Source of the DNA: Serinus canaria
Taxonomy: Eukaryota; Chordata; Aves; Passeriformes; Fringillidae
Length of the DNA: 64,000 nt
Direction: 5' to 3'
NCBI RefSeq assembly: GCF_022539315.1
Contig: NC_066316.1
Span: forward strand, 95,474,179-95,538,178
Of the stretch, positions 36,701 to 50,039 are shown one piece after another. Under the pieces are notes generated by a model. The model was not told the origin of the DNA. It saw only the letters and a program-made list of their open reading frames with translations, and made no database searches. The stretch's first letter is position 1; every line of letters begins with the position of its first letter. Both the position numbers and the translations under genes were made by a program.

Positions 36701-38618
36701 AACAGTATTTTTTAGTTTTAAAAATATAATCTAATGAAGACACCAGATTTCTTGGATAAGACAGGGTTGCACTTAGATGTTTTTTTGGTAGGTCATTACA
36801 GAGGAGCTTTTGAGCTGGGTATCTGGTTGTTTTTCAAAAACATTTACTTTGGATTTAATATTTCCTATTTATAAAGTCTATTGTAATAGTTTCTAAAAAG
36901 ATTAAGACTTACAACTGTGATGCATTGATGAACTCACATTCTGACTTACCAATGCCTTTCTGTTTGAAAGCTTTTTCCAGGCAGTATTTTTATTTTATGA
37001 ACAGCAACATGCTTTTACCTTTTGCAATGTTATTTTTATTACCTGCATGAGGTGTCATTGCTTCTATAGTGTGATTTGGCACAACATTTTAACTGCTTTC
37101 ACAGTTTCTGAGAGCAGATACCTTTGTGGGTTGGCATATGTTTTACCTTTATAGTTTGATTGCATTTTTAATTTGAAGTGTTTGGCATTTTTGCTCAGCC
37201 TACTAAACTTTCCATTTGTGAGTAATAATTCTTTTTAGCTCGCCTAATATTTTTTCCTTGGAAAGTCAAGTTTGTTTTTACAGTAGTTTTTTATCTATAT
37301 TGCAATTGGCCATATATTGCAAACAGTGAATCACCTAACAAATAAATTTCTAAATTTGTGAAATGTTTGAATTCGTTGAAAAATGACAAACTAGGTGTTC
37401 ACTTATCTATGAATCTTCCCAGTCTTTCTTAATGTACCTCCAATCAGCAATTCATGATCCTAACACAATATCATATGTTCTTCCTAGAACAGATTCCCAA
37501 AACTTAATTTCACAGAAAACATGAGAACGTTATCTTTAAAAAATTTTTAAACATTATGTTTAAAAAATTAAACGCAGATACCTGTTGTATTAAAAATTGA
37601 CTGCACAAATATAATTATCTATTTGTTAGTGCTTACTTGAATAAATAAAAAAAATCATGATTTACATTGTTTAGAGTTAGATTTAAAATAATTCATAAGA
37701 TAATTTTATTCCCCTGAATTTGAAACAAATGCATAAATAACTTGATTTTTATTATAACAGTATTCTATTTGACTGTGTTAAGTATCATTTGAGAATATTT
37801 TAAAATTGATGTCTAGTTGATGAGTTTATTAAATGAATTCACATAATTATTGAATATTGGTAATTCAAAGCAGTTTGCTCTGTAGCACTTCAGCCTCTTA
37901 CTTGGGAATGTGAATTTGGGCAAGACTTATGGTAGGCAGAAATTACTGCCACCTGGAAGTCTTTCAGAGTTCTAAATCAAGTGCCTTGATGGTTTCACAC
38001 CATTTCCCAGTGTCTAAATACTTTAAGAAAATGTTTCACAGCAGTGTGTATGTACTTCAGAAGACACCCTGCTGATTTAATTGAAATTTTTATGATTTCG
38101 TCAAAATTTGACTGTAAAAGGCAATAGTTTCTTTATGATGACATGTATTATATTGCCACTGCTTGGGAAAAATTAACTGGTTGTTTTGTGGGAGAACCTT
38201 TACTTAAAAAAATTATGGTATATGGAAAAAATGAGACAAAATGTGTACAGCTGCCTATAGTAACTGCATCAGCTTTACAATACTCAAGTATAATTCAGAT
38301 TTAAATGAGAAGGATTCAGGGTTCTAATTGAAGGTCTATTTTTTAACTTTATAAACCAATCACTTAGAAGTTATTTGGTATATGCCATTTGCAGGGGGCA
38401 ATAGCTCATATAGAAGGGAAACCATTAAAGTGCATCTAAAATTTAAGTTCCATGTTAATATAATATCTGATGATGTTATAAGTGCTTTCACCTGGTTGAA
38501 TCTCTTCAGTAGGTGGAAGTGATGCCTTAAGTTTTAGCTTCCATATTTTCCAGATTCTGTACTGCATTAGTATATAACTCTGAACTTCATATAAAGTTAG
38601 CAAGTTTTCCTCTAATTT
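33796..38618. other. Non-coding stretch, unassigned
   Basis: AT-rich. Two overlapping frames of 121 and 116 codons at 35601-36210 are the longest here but show no domain, signal or splice context that I recognise. A CTCF-like motif lies at 37946-37959. Confidence 0.5.
37946..37959 (-). promoter_or_regulatory. CTCF-like core motif
   Basis: The minus strand reads cttccaggtggcag; 12 of 14 positions match CCASYAGRKGGCRS, with the strongest part (CCAGGTGGCAG) intact. Candidate only. Confidence 0.25.
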
Positions 38619-38949
38619 TAGTTAGACAAAACAATCCTTTACCAGCCCAAGAACTAAGGACACTGCTGCAGCTTCAGGCCCAAAAAGTGTAAAGAGTGAA
38701 TTGAGGAGAGCAAACTGGGAGGATGGGACTTCATAACCTGAAGCTGTAATTGGACAATTAACCCAATATGTAAAAGGAACAAAACTTATAAAAGTGTGAA
38801 AACTCATGACCCATCATCCATCTTGGTGTAGCCTTGGCCAGGCTCTTGTACTGCCCAGGGTGTATCCTTTGGAGGCCTTTTTAATAAATACCCACTTTAT
38901 TCCTGTAACACAGTCTAGCCTCTCTTCTAGGTAGCCTCTTCAGGCATCA
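38619..38949 (+). mobile_element. Solo-LTR-like endogenous retroviral element (ERVL-type by appearance)
   Basis: About 330 bp from ..ttagacaaaacaatcc to ..aggcatca. A TATA box (cttataaaag) lies at 38785, AATAAA at 38883-38888 in 'tttttaataaatacccactt', followed by 'agtctagcctctcttctagg'. This TATA / aataaataccyactttatt / tctagcctct.ttctagg arrangement is what I recall for passerine ERVL LTRs. No flanking gag, pol or env. Sense orientation. The target-site duplication is not evident and the 5' border is approximate. Confidence 0.7.
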
Positions 38950-39048
38950 GAAGGAAGACTTTATTAGCATGGTTACTTTTATTTAAAATTAGCAAAAAAG
39001 AGAGTACACTTTCATCGTAGCACTTGGCATTCAAAATTATCAAATTAG

Positions 39049-39722
39049 AATCATTGAATCATCAAATGGTTTTGGTTAGAAGGGACCCTAAAGATCCTCT
39101 CGTTCCAAGGCCCTGATGTGGGCAGGGACATCTTCCACTAGACCAGGTTGCTCAGAGTCCTCTCCAGTCTGACCTTGCACACTTTCAAGGATGGAGAGTC
39201 TACAGCCTCTCTTGGCAACCTTTTCCTGTGCCTCACTGTCCTCACAGTAAAGAATTTCTTCCTCATATCTAATTTAAATCTACCCTCCTTCACTTAAAGG
39301 CCATTCCCCCTTGTTCTATCACTACACACCCTGTGAACAGTCCCTCTCCATCTCTCATGTAGTCTCTTTAGGTGTGGGAAGGTGATCTAAAGTTTCCCCC
39401 AAGCCCTCTCCTCTCTAGGCTGAGCAGCCCCAATTCTCTCAGCCCACATTCCTGCAAGAGGTGCTCCAGCCCTGCTGTATCCCCTCTGGACTCACTCCAA
39501 CAGGTCCGTGTCCTTCCTGGATGCAGGATGCAGCTGGATGCAGCCCTGCAGGTGGGGTCTCACCAGAGCAGAACTCCCTCATCTCACTGCCCACACTGCT
39601 CTGGATGCAGCCCAGGATACAACTGACTTTCTGGGCTGCAGGGACACACTGCCAGGTCATGCTGAGTTTTTGTCCACAGACACTCCCAAGTCTTTCCCCC
39701 CTGGGCTAGTCTTGATCCATTC
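39049..39722 (-). mobile_element. CR1 LINE fragment (antisense, ~675 bp, longest 3' piece in window)
   Basis: Runs from the antisense 3' terminus (aatcattgaatcatcaaatg, ggttagaagggaccctaaag, atcttccactagaccaggtt) through 'gcctctcttggcaacctttt', 'gtaaagaatttcttcctcat', 'cccccttgttctatcactac' and 'ctggatgcagccctgcaggt' to 'gccaggtcatgctgagtttt'. Good preservation along the full length suggests a comparatively recent insertion. Confidence 0.94.
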
Positions 39723-42177
39723 TACAATTACTTATAATTACTGAAAGAGGAGAGTGTTCCAGAAATTACTTACAATTTTAACTTTAGTTATTTATAGTTT
39801 TCCTTTTAGGATTATTATATGCAATTTCCAGAGGACCTAAGTTAAAAAAGGTGAGAGGTAGTTAAAAAAGGAATTTTAAATATACATTTTAAAGATGTGG
39901 CTAGGGTATGTTTCAGGTATTTTATAAAAAAATACCTTGTCAGAGCTATAGAATATTGCAAAAATAGCTGGCAACATAATGAATCTATTGAAATTTATGC
40001 TTGAATTCAGATTATATGGATTTAATTATTTGCATTTTAAGTAAATAAAATGTAGACAGTTATGAAAATATATCTATATCCTTTAAATCTGAAAATAACT
40101 GAGTGTATTTTTCATATTATTTTTGCATTGATCCTCATCACCAAATTCATAGTGCTTGGTTTTCTCATGTTGAATTTATTACTTCTCTGACCTGCACTAG
40201 AAAACTAAGTGATTTAATATTCATGTTTAGAAGATGAAAAAAAAAAAATTTCATTCATTGGGGATATTTCAGGCTAAAGGAAAAGACTATTCCACTTTTA
40301 AATTTCTTGTTAAGCTTGTAAGGAAGTCATGGGTAAAATACACTGATTACAAAGTTTCTAGATTCCTGGTCTTCTGATTTCCTACAGATATCATGAGATT
40401 TATAAAAAAACCTCTGGCATAAACTCAGAGGTTTAGACACTAGGAGGAAAATCAAGAAAACAAATTTATTTGGGAGACCACATATTGGGCTTAAATGAAA
40501 AATTATTTATTGTAGTTTCTTTGCTTGTTTTGAAGAGTTGCACTTGAGATGCTGCATCTCAGCAGTGGATATGTTGTGTGCATTGATCAGCTGGGTGTAC
40601 TCTCAACTGTGCCTGTTCAGCCCCCTTTCATAAGGCAGCCAGGGCAAGGTGCACAGGTATTTTTCAGATTACATGTGCCTGGTGACATGGAGCTGGGACA
40701 TGGCCAGTGAACTCATCTGGACCTGGCTTAGAAGCTGTAACTCCCCCCTAGGCCAGAGCATTAGTCATTCTCTGAAGCAATGGCACTGAAGAGGCTGCTC
40801 CCTCCAGCCTGCTCCTCTTGCTGGTTTGTGCTCCTGAACTAGCTACCTTCTTAACTCTACTGGCTGAGTCATCTTTCCATTCAGAGTAGGCTCAATTAAA
40901 TGGATTAGACAGTTTCCATTACAGTTTTACTAGAATTGCCTTTTTTTTTTTTTGTAGTGCAGGACTATCTGCTGCAATCAGTGCAACTATTGCTGGAGAA
41001 GAACCTGTGAGGAAATTTGTGGGCTTTCCATGATGGGACTTACAGCAGCTGACATGGAATGTTGCATAAACCAGCTAGAGAATATACTTAATAAAAGGAG
41101 TATATTGGAAATATTGCCAATTTCTTAGAGTAAGGTGCTGGCATGAAACCTTGTAAGAGTCACTGTGGAGAAATGGAGGTTCATGGTGTAATACTTTCTT
41201 CTGAGTCTGTGTCCCATTATCATTTGAGTACAGGCAGGTGGGCCACTTTCCTCTTTTAGAAAGCACAAGGAAAAGGCTCAAAGAGAAGAGAGAAATATTT
41301 TCATAAACTATTTAGCTGTCTAAGGCCTTAACTGGAAAATGGGAGTCCTGAGTTCCTAATCTTTTCTGAGCTTAATTGGTTTCAAACCCACAGCATGCAC
41401 TTCAGTGAAGAGTGATGAGGCCACAGAGTACCTGAACCTGAGACCCATCTTTCTCTCACCTGGGGAGAACTGGGTGATCTTGGAGGGAGCTCAGTACTAC
41501 TTATAATAGAAATTTTCCTTTAATGTTGTCAAAGTTTGATTTCTATGCTGGATTTATCTCATAAATTTTTTAATTAATAAGTTAATGTAGCTGTGCATAA
41601 ACGTAATTGTTCTCTAAATGTTACTGAGATATTAGGTTTTTAAACAGTAAGAACTACATGGAAAGTATCTGTCTTATAATCAAAGCTACATTTATTTCCG
41701 TCTATGTTGGAGTTTTATTGGTAATTCTGCTGTTCCTGAATTAAGATGAATGCCATCTGTGGTTCACTTAATATTTTATAGGTTTTTATTACAATCCTAC
41801 TTTCATTTTTTGTATCATACCTAAATTCATAGCGACATTCTCTAAAATTTCTCTTCATGTGAAAGATCACGTTATAGAAATGAAGACATATTTTCATGAT
41901 GAAAATTAGTTTACATTTTGCCTTCAATGGGATTTTTATATCAATCATTTCTATTGTTACAAAATTGGCTTTTTCTCATTTTTTCCTTGCTCTTGTTTTC
42001 TGCTAGTATATATGACAGTGCCATATGTGTTAATCATAATATTAGAAATATCACTGCACTGATATTACACAGGTTTGGCTACTTGTAATCCATTGGGACA
42101 TTAAATCTTGGCCTGATGCAATTCTTGCATTGCTAACTACTAACCAGTCTAAGTCTAGTCACAGCAAGCCTTGCAGC
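39723..42177. other. Non-coding stretch, unassigned
   Basis: AT-rich with a GC-richer block at 40560-40830. A poly(T) tract at about 40941 followed by tag at 40953 looks acceptor-like, but no coding frame of note follows. Confidence 0.5.
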
Positions 42178-42295
42178 ATCACAGAGGCACAGAATCAACC
42201 TTAGAGATCACCGAGTCCAGCCCATGACCTAACAGCACCTTGGCAACCAGACCATGGCACTGAGTGCCACATCCAGGCTTTTCTTGAAGTAAAAG
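42178..42295 (-). mobile_element. CR1 LINE 3' fragment (antisense)
   Basis: 'cacagaggcacagaatcaac', 'cttagagatcaccgagtcca', 'gcccatgacctaacagcacc', 'tggcactgagtgccacatcc' match the antisense 3' end of a CR1 subfamily with the 'agtgccacatccag' tail. Confidence 0.85.
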
Positions 42296-45200
42296 GAAGT
42301 GGTAAGGATTCTGGATTCTTTACAATCCTGATGTATACTATTTAGTTCTAGTGTTTACTATTGTGTGAGGACTGAAATAGTTTCAGAAGTGGGAACTGGA
42401 ACCCAGAAGGGGAATAACCCCTTGCTGGGGTTAGTGGTAAGTAGGGCCACAATGAGAATTTAAGAACATATTGGCTATGTAGTCCTTCCAGCTGAGTAGC
42501 ATGTAAAAATACTATGTAGTCTATATGTTACCTGCATTTTGAAAGGAGCCATAACAAATTGTTAATGACTTCTTTGAAATTGAAAGAAAAAATTGTAGTT
42601 TTGTATGAAAATATTTATTTTTTCTTAAATGTACCAAAATGGTTTAACATTTCTTAATGGGATTATGCTACCTTCATTTAGTCATTTTACACAGTGACTG
42701 AAATATGAGAATATAAGCATAAGAGCTGCATCTACTTTCTCACTTTTGCAAAGCCAAAATAACTTTGGAAATCAAACTAAAAAAGATTATGGATGTGATA
42801 AATCAGAACATTGATACTGGTTACACGAAATACAATTGGAAACAAATTATTTTGGCATAATTATCAATATATCAAAACTGTTTCATCTCTATTTTGACAT
42901 TTTCTGTTTATGTTTCATTAGTCAGCAAAGCCAAGCATCAGGAACCTTCCAGTAGACCTCAAGGAATATCCATTAAAATAGTAAAATACCACTTGGAAAA
43001 TGTAAACCAGACTTTTATGGAAAAAGGTAACCCAAGATGACATATAGGTGATAATTTAAGGCAATATAAATAAATTCTGAAATTAATTGCTGTGGAATTA
43101 ATATTATTCAGTTTTGTTCTTGTCAGAACTACTCTCTATCTCATACCAATACCCAACCATTTGGGATGACAGAATAAGGCAGAACTGTGTATTTTCTTTA
43201 GGATAATGTTAACTGCAGTTTAATGAACCTGTACAAGAAATACTGTTTAAATACATGGGTAATCTCTTCTAATTCTAAGGTTTTAATGAAGAATTTTTTC
43301 CTGCAGATACTGCACAGCTGGATCTCTATAGATCTCAGAAATAATATATATAAGCTCTGTTCTGTAGATATACAGAGATGAAAAGAATATATTTAGTACC
43401 ACTTAGTGCCACTGTACAGCGCAACGTGACTTCAAATACCAGAAGTATCTGATACTGTTAGAAGGTAAAGAACATAAACTTTGTGTTTCATAACTACATT
43501 TAAAAATAATTTTGTCATTCTTAATTTTCCTAAAGTTCTATTTATCTTGAAGTTCTTATTTTCCCCCTCCCAAGCCTTAATGTGTTTTTAGAATGTAAAG
43601 AAAAAACATTGTATTTGCAATATTCTCTTTCCTATTACCTATAAAGATAGAAAGGTATGATGGATTGCTAAAATCTGCTGAAGCTGTTCCATGCTGGGGC
43701 ATGGAAATGCTGGTATGCAAATTTAACAGAAGTCACTTGGCTGATTAACACCTGAGGATCAGCTAACTACACACTGGTGGAGATTATAAGGTTCCCATTA
43801 TCTACATGGGAAAGTTGCTGTGATTTTGCTCCTATCTGGGGAAAAGTCAGACCAATTTCTTGGATTGTCTTTGCTCAAGCAGCCAGGTTGGGTGGTTGGA
43901 TAATGTGGGGGAATAATGCTGAGTCTATACCAGAGGGATTTATGTTTCCACTACTCCTTTAAACTCTTAATAAAATAGTGGAATCAAACCAGGGCCACTC
44001 ACTCATGAACTCATACAACTTTTTGTTTGATTGATTTGTTTCTCAAATGTTAATGTCATGGTAGAGAAAAAGGAGAATTGTATATAGCAGACTGATAATC
44101 AAAAGTGAGCCTGAGAAAATGCTCAGGTTTTCTTTTGCTTCCTTTCTGGCAGAGTTGGAATGGGTTGTGTTGAATTTTTTGTGTCATGCTGAATGGATGT
44201 ATAGACAATTTTAATAGAACCTTGAGCCCTATCAGTTAAAAAAGCTGAGTTGATTCTATCCTGGTAAATCAGAAATTACATTAGTGACCATTAAGAACAA
44301 ATAATTTTCCTTAATAAAAACTTTAAGAAACAGGAACATGGATAGTTTAAAAAACCAACAGAGAAGACCACATATGAAAAATGATTGTATCTACTGTTAG
44401 CTCATGATCATGATGTTGTCATTAAATCATTGATTCATTAAATTGATTTATTGCATTAATTTTTTTCTTATATTTAGTTTAATTAATAGGGCTTTTATAT
44501 GCATGTATATTCTAACATCTTAGGCACATTTATAGCAGTAACAATAAAGAAACAGCTATTTTATAATTTTATAGCACTCTATCTGTGTTGTTTAAAACAT
44601 AAAAAAATAGCTATTTTATTTTATATTAAAGATGTCCTTAGTGTTACTATATTAGAAAAACTGCCCAAACATGGAAGTTAGAGTAGTAGATACTTAAAAA
44701 ATAGAGGGGAAGAATGAAAAATGTACAAATCAGGATACAGTAGTATTTCATTTTATCTTTCTATATGTTTGGAAGGGACTGAGACAAAATATGACTTTCA
44801 TGTTTCTTTTTTTTTTTTTACAAAAGCATGTAATTAAATATGCTACTGTCTTTCAGTTTCAGTCCAGATGAGTGAGATTGCTGAAGGGCAATGAACTGTC
44901 TTCATCTCTGAAATCTCTCACTCTGTTCATCTGTCAGGTCAAACCTGTTTTGATAGTGAAATCTCTATTTTTGTTTTTTAAAGGGGAGTCAAAGCTTGTG
45001 AAAGGTGCCAGACTGACAGAACAGAAAGGTGAAGTCCTCTGTTTGTTCCCAGAAGAGATGCTGCTCATCAAGTAACATCAACAGTTGAGATTTTACTAGA
45101 AAGTGCACACAAGCTTTAGCATTAAAGTACAGTTGCTTCACAATTGAATTTGCAGGTCAAAATTTTAAAAACCACAACAAAGTCTAGAAGACATTTGCCC

Positions 45201-48200
45201 ACTGCAACTAAAACCAGCACCAGGTTTATCAGCTTTTATAACTTAGTTTCCTACTTATTTCTTTTGCGTGTATGAAGCTGTTTTCAACCTGTTTACATTT
45301 GACTACCCATTGTGTAAGGCCAATTGAGATTATGTGCTGCCCTTTTATATCCATACTGGTTCTTTTTGAGATGACCTTTACCACAGTAACCTGCTGCCAG
45401 ATAGCTGCAAACTGGACAGCAGAATATTACACTGGATGGTAAAGTAGGAAAAGATGGAACATGAAAGGAGGGGAAGAATAAGAAAGAAGGAAAGTATAGC
45501 AGGCTTGTAATTCTGTAAACATGGGATAGGCAGATGCAGAATATAGAAAATGGAAATAGAGCTGGAGAATTCAGCAATGGAAACAAAGACACTAGACAAA
45601 AAAAAAAGAAACACTTAAATAGTAAAGAATGTTAAGTATGAATATGAGGCCACCATAAATATTTGTGTAAGAATGTGCTCATTTTTGGAGTATACTTGTT
45701 ATACACAATCATGATGCTCATTTTTCTTTATTACAGCCATGGGGCTACATCAATATTTTTCTTTGCTTGGAGAACCAATATACATAAGATCAATCTTTCA
45801 GAAAACTATTTTACATTGCTAGAATGTTATATCTTTATTTTTAATGATACTTTTCTTGGAATTTATAAATGTATTAAGTAGTTTCCAATATATATTTTAT
45901 TAATTTAATTAATAAGATCCTCATACTTTTAAGTATTGCAGCATTCTTCTCAGACAAATCCTTCTAGTTAATTTTTATTTCTTTGCCTCTTGTAGTTTTT
46001 TACTCAATGTATTTGATGAATGTTTGTGTGCAAACCCTTTTTATGAAAGGGTTTTATCAAATCAACACATTTGTATTTGACTTTGAAAAGTAAAACTTCT
46101 GTCTATTCATAGGTAAGGGTTTATTACTCTATTTGAAGCATTTGGACAGTGGATCAATGACTTCTGTTTATGGTCCTCTGTAAGCCAAAATGCAGTTGCA
46201 GTGCCTGCCTGTTAAAGGATATGAACTGAATGTGGCCCAGCATATTTAGCCTCTGTGGCAGGTTCAGAGCAAGAAAGAACTACTGATTTTGTTAAAAGTC
46301 TAAAAAAATGCACAAAATGTGTTGTCTGTGTTTTCATTGGTGAAGATGCTTGTTTAAATTAATTTAAATTTTAAAAAAGATTGAAAATTAACTTACAACA
46401 TTTTTCTTCTTTAAAATAAAGATTTTCTCAATAATCTTAAAAGATGAATGTTAGTCTTTAGTGGGATAAGGTTATAATGGTTTTAGTATTGTAATTGTGA
46501 TACTTTTGTTCCCTGTGCTTGTTCTAATTCACTTTCATACACCAACAGTAATTTTGATTTGGCTAAATTATTTATAAGAGCTGAATGTCTTTGTGAATAT
46601 GAAATTAGCATAATTCATTATTTTACTACTTTAAGCCAGACCCTCAAGCTCTTATTTAAGTAAAAACATTGCTAAAGTGTATACCAATGCCTGAAGCAGA
46701 GTTTTGACTTGAATAAGGCCTTCAGATCAGATCTTTTGTTTAATAATACATATGTAAATAATATTTTGTAGGTATTTTGATTCATAAGTAAAAGAATTAG
46801 TATTTAATTCTTTGTATATTAACACTGACTATAAATTAAAATTACAGAAAAAACCCTATGATTAATATAATAGTAAAAATTAGAATGAAGCAAGGGTGAG
46901 GAAAGTGTTAATGACTAGCATACAAAGTCTGCAAGGAAGAGCTAAATTGGTTTTTGTGTATGTAGGTTCCACCTGAGAATGTGCAAGTAGAAATTACAGC
47001 ACATACCAGCAGTACTGTGACTGATGTTAGATTTCCTTGTTTTTTAAATGTGTTTTCCTATTTTAAATGCAAGCTGGATTTTTCATGCAGAATGTGAAGC
47101 ATTTTGCATTTGATTCTGAACATGAAACCATTTAATGTAGTTTTTGATTTAGGGGTGGAATAGTGAGGTTTTTTACTTCGTTCTGATGTGGCTGAAATTT
47201 CAATGAACCGTTTGCTTAGGATATTGGGATGATTAAATGATGATGGGAGTCCTGTAGGATTCAGTAATCAAATTTTTGTCATTATTACAGGAGTAACTCA
47301 GGAAATGCCAACATCATTAAATCAGTTTCAACCGAAAATTTAAATCCATTTGACTTAACTAGTGTATACAACCAACACCTTTTTTCCTTTTGCAACCAAG
47401 AAAGAAAATATAATACAACCACACAGATTTTCTTGTGAACATTTATGGAAGCACTTGAAATAAGTCTGTTTATGTATGCCTTTTTATCAGAATATATTTA
47501 TTTTTGTTCTACCTCAAACAGTAACTTGTCTTTTGCAAACTTGACCTAGAATTGACTCATTCTTTGACAGTGTTGGAAGAGAAAAGGCACCTCTTAGGAG
47601 TCATGCAATGAATTCCCTGGCAGAAAATTTGGCTTCACAAAAAATAGCGTGTGCTTAATAACTGACTTTAGCAAGTTGAATAAAATGGTACCACATATGT
47701 TTTACGAGAAAAAGATGAATCTGAAAAGCATAGCTGCTATGTCAGAATTTCTCTGTCATTAATCATTTGTCTGTGTGTTACTTATGCTTGAAAGAATGCC
47801 TACACTGATTCTATGTACACTTAAGTCAAAGAACTGAGAAAGAGAAGCAGGTCTAATTTTAAAGACAGCACTGTCACTGTTTTGACTATGTGAACATGAA
47901 TATACCCACGGAAAATTAATGTTGAGACTGAAACCTGGGAAGGGCTAGGCTACTTGATGCTGAGGCAATTTATTAGTTTACTCAATGATTCGAAAAAATT
48001 AGTCAGGATTCACAAAGGAGATTTATGATCATAATTATAGCATGTACTTTTTAAGCATGGTGTTTTCAGTCACATTTTTAATCTCAGCATCGTCACTTAA
48101 GCCTTCTCTATAATGCATGTGGAAAATAGGGAATCTCAGACTGTGATCCACAAAAGCCTGAATTCCAGGTGTGTGTCATCTGAACTGAAAAGGGCAAGAT

Positions 48201-50039
48201 GGGTGTTACAAGTCCTAGCCCTTAGTATGAATGGATTTAAACTCAGGCTTTATTACATGATTTCTAAGACACTGAGTTGTGGGAGTTGGTCATGAGTTTT
48301 TTCCACTTGCTTTTAACTGAAATTATGTTCTCCTTGTATGATTAACTAAATGCCCACTGTAGCAGGAAATCCAACATAATGGTTCCTCAGGCTGAGAACT
48401 GACCACTGGCCACCAAGACAGTCTTCTGTTTGATATCTCTTTTGCTGCAGCCCACCTTGCCTACCACTATTTCTAAAGCTGAACTCACTGGGATTGCATT
48501 TTCTGTCATGAGAAAGGGCAAAGCCACTTATGCTGTATCCTTGTACTTAGGAGATTGATTCCAGCAAAACTTGAGCCTTGATCTCAAACTTGAATCCAAA
48601 GATAGAATTTGGCACTCTGTATTTGTGTGGTATAAGTGTGCATATTCATGCACAAATGCAGATATAACCATACATATTTATAGCAAAAATTTCAGATATG
48701 ATTCAGCATATCCAGACATACACTACTGGCACTTCAGCTGGTGAATTTCTGTAACTCTTAGAAAAAGTGGTAGGAATGGCATAGAAAGAATTAAAACCCT
48801 TTAAAAAATGTATGAGTTACTTGAAAGAATTTGTGATTGCAGCAGTTGCATATGGGAAAGTAAATATTATTTATTCATGCATTTTCAATGGGTAAGATTC
48901 CAAGTGAAACCAATGTTGAAAATGCTGATAATGGGATTTCAATTAAATATTCAGTGGATTAACTGCTATATGCTTTTTGGCATAGGTTGAAGGGGATACT
49001 CTGTCTCTGAGGATATTCAGGAAAAGTTTTAATTAAATACACAGTTACTGCTTTCTGAACAGAAGAATTCTGGGTAGCAGGATAAAAGAAGTACTGCAAA
49101 TTTGGGGTAAGTAAATGCATATCTAAATGTAAGCATGGGTTCATCTAGAAAAAAGTAGTACAGAAAGTGCTATTACATATCCAGCCTAAATAAATCTGGA
49201 CTATTGTTCTGAGCATATACTTTAAAAGTAACACCTTTGGGATGAAGTTCTTTCTTACTTTGTAGTTTATGCGTGGGGGTACTAACGTATTTGGAATTTT
49301 AAATCTCCCAACCTGTGAATCTGTAAGAAAACCTGCAAGCAATGCCTCTATAAAGGTTTTGAAAATTGCATAGGGTGATAAATACAACGTCATACTCATG
49401 AACAGAACTATGCAGAGCAATAAGTAGGTTTAATGGTAATGTTTTATGTGAAAAATGGAGAAAATGTATGAGAGAATGTAATGTGACTAAAAATCACAAT
49501 TTTCTAGTGGAGAGTGTGAGTTTCAATTGACCATTTTTCTTTTTCAATCTACCATTTTTCTTTTTCAATCCGGAATTGAGTCATTTTGGATTCAAACATT
49601 TTATAGCCCTATGAATTTTCCCAATAATTTAATTTTCCTTTCTCAATCAGAACATGAATAAAATTAAAAATTCTGAAATTAATATTGAGACAAAAATTCT
49701 TTTCCTAGTTATATCTAGAAATCGCAAGCTAAAATAATGATATGTTAAGGGAACTGTTGTATTTTTAGAATGACTTTGAAAATATGGTGTCCTTTAATTC
49801 TGTTTTTACCATCACTGTCTGAACTCAGGGATGGATATTCTCATTTTACCTTGTATGAAGCAGATAGTGTGTGTGGGAGGAGGCCCATAGTGAGAGCTTC
49901 TGATTTATGAAAAATAATCATATGTAGGCCATTTTTATAGTTGTAGTATCTCTGCATTACCAATTAACATCACATAGTTTGTTCTCACTTCTAGCAGGTA
50001 ATAAGCAAACATGACTTGGTAAAATAGGGAACTCAGTTG
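42296..50039. other. Non-coding stretch, AT-rich, nothing assigned apart from a 21-bp duplication
   Basis: The largest block without recognised features. Only short random frames; several AATAAA signals without an upstream exon; tandem 21-mers at 49530-49571. Confidence 0.5.
49530..49571. repeat. 21-bp tandem duplication
   Basis: accatttttctttttcaatc followed by t, then the same 20-mer followed by c: two adjacent, nearly identical copies. Confidence 0.92.

Noticed and set aside
39372..39744. Overlapping + and - frames of 73-84 codons
   Set aside because: They are within the antisense CR1 at 39049-39722.
40941..41100. Poly(T) plus TAG followed by GC-richer sequence, exon-like
   Set aside because: No meaningful open frame, and the poly(T) more likely marks low complexity.
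44982..45075. Possible exon after ttttgttttttaaag
   Set aside because: Acceptor-like context only; the short peptide matches no family known to me and no partner exon was seen.
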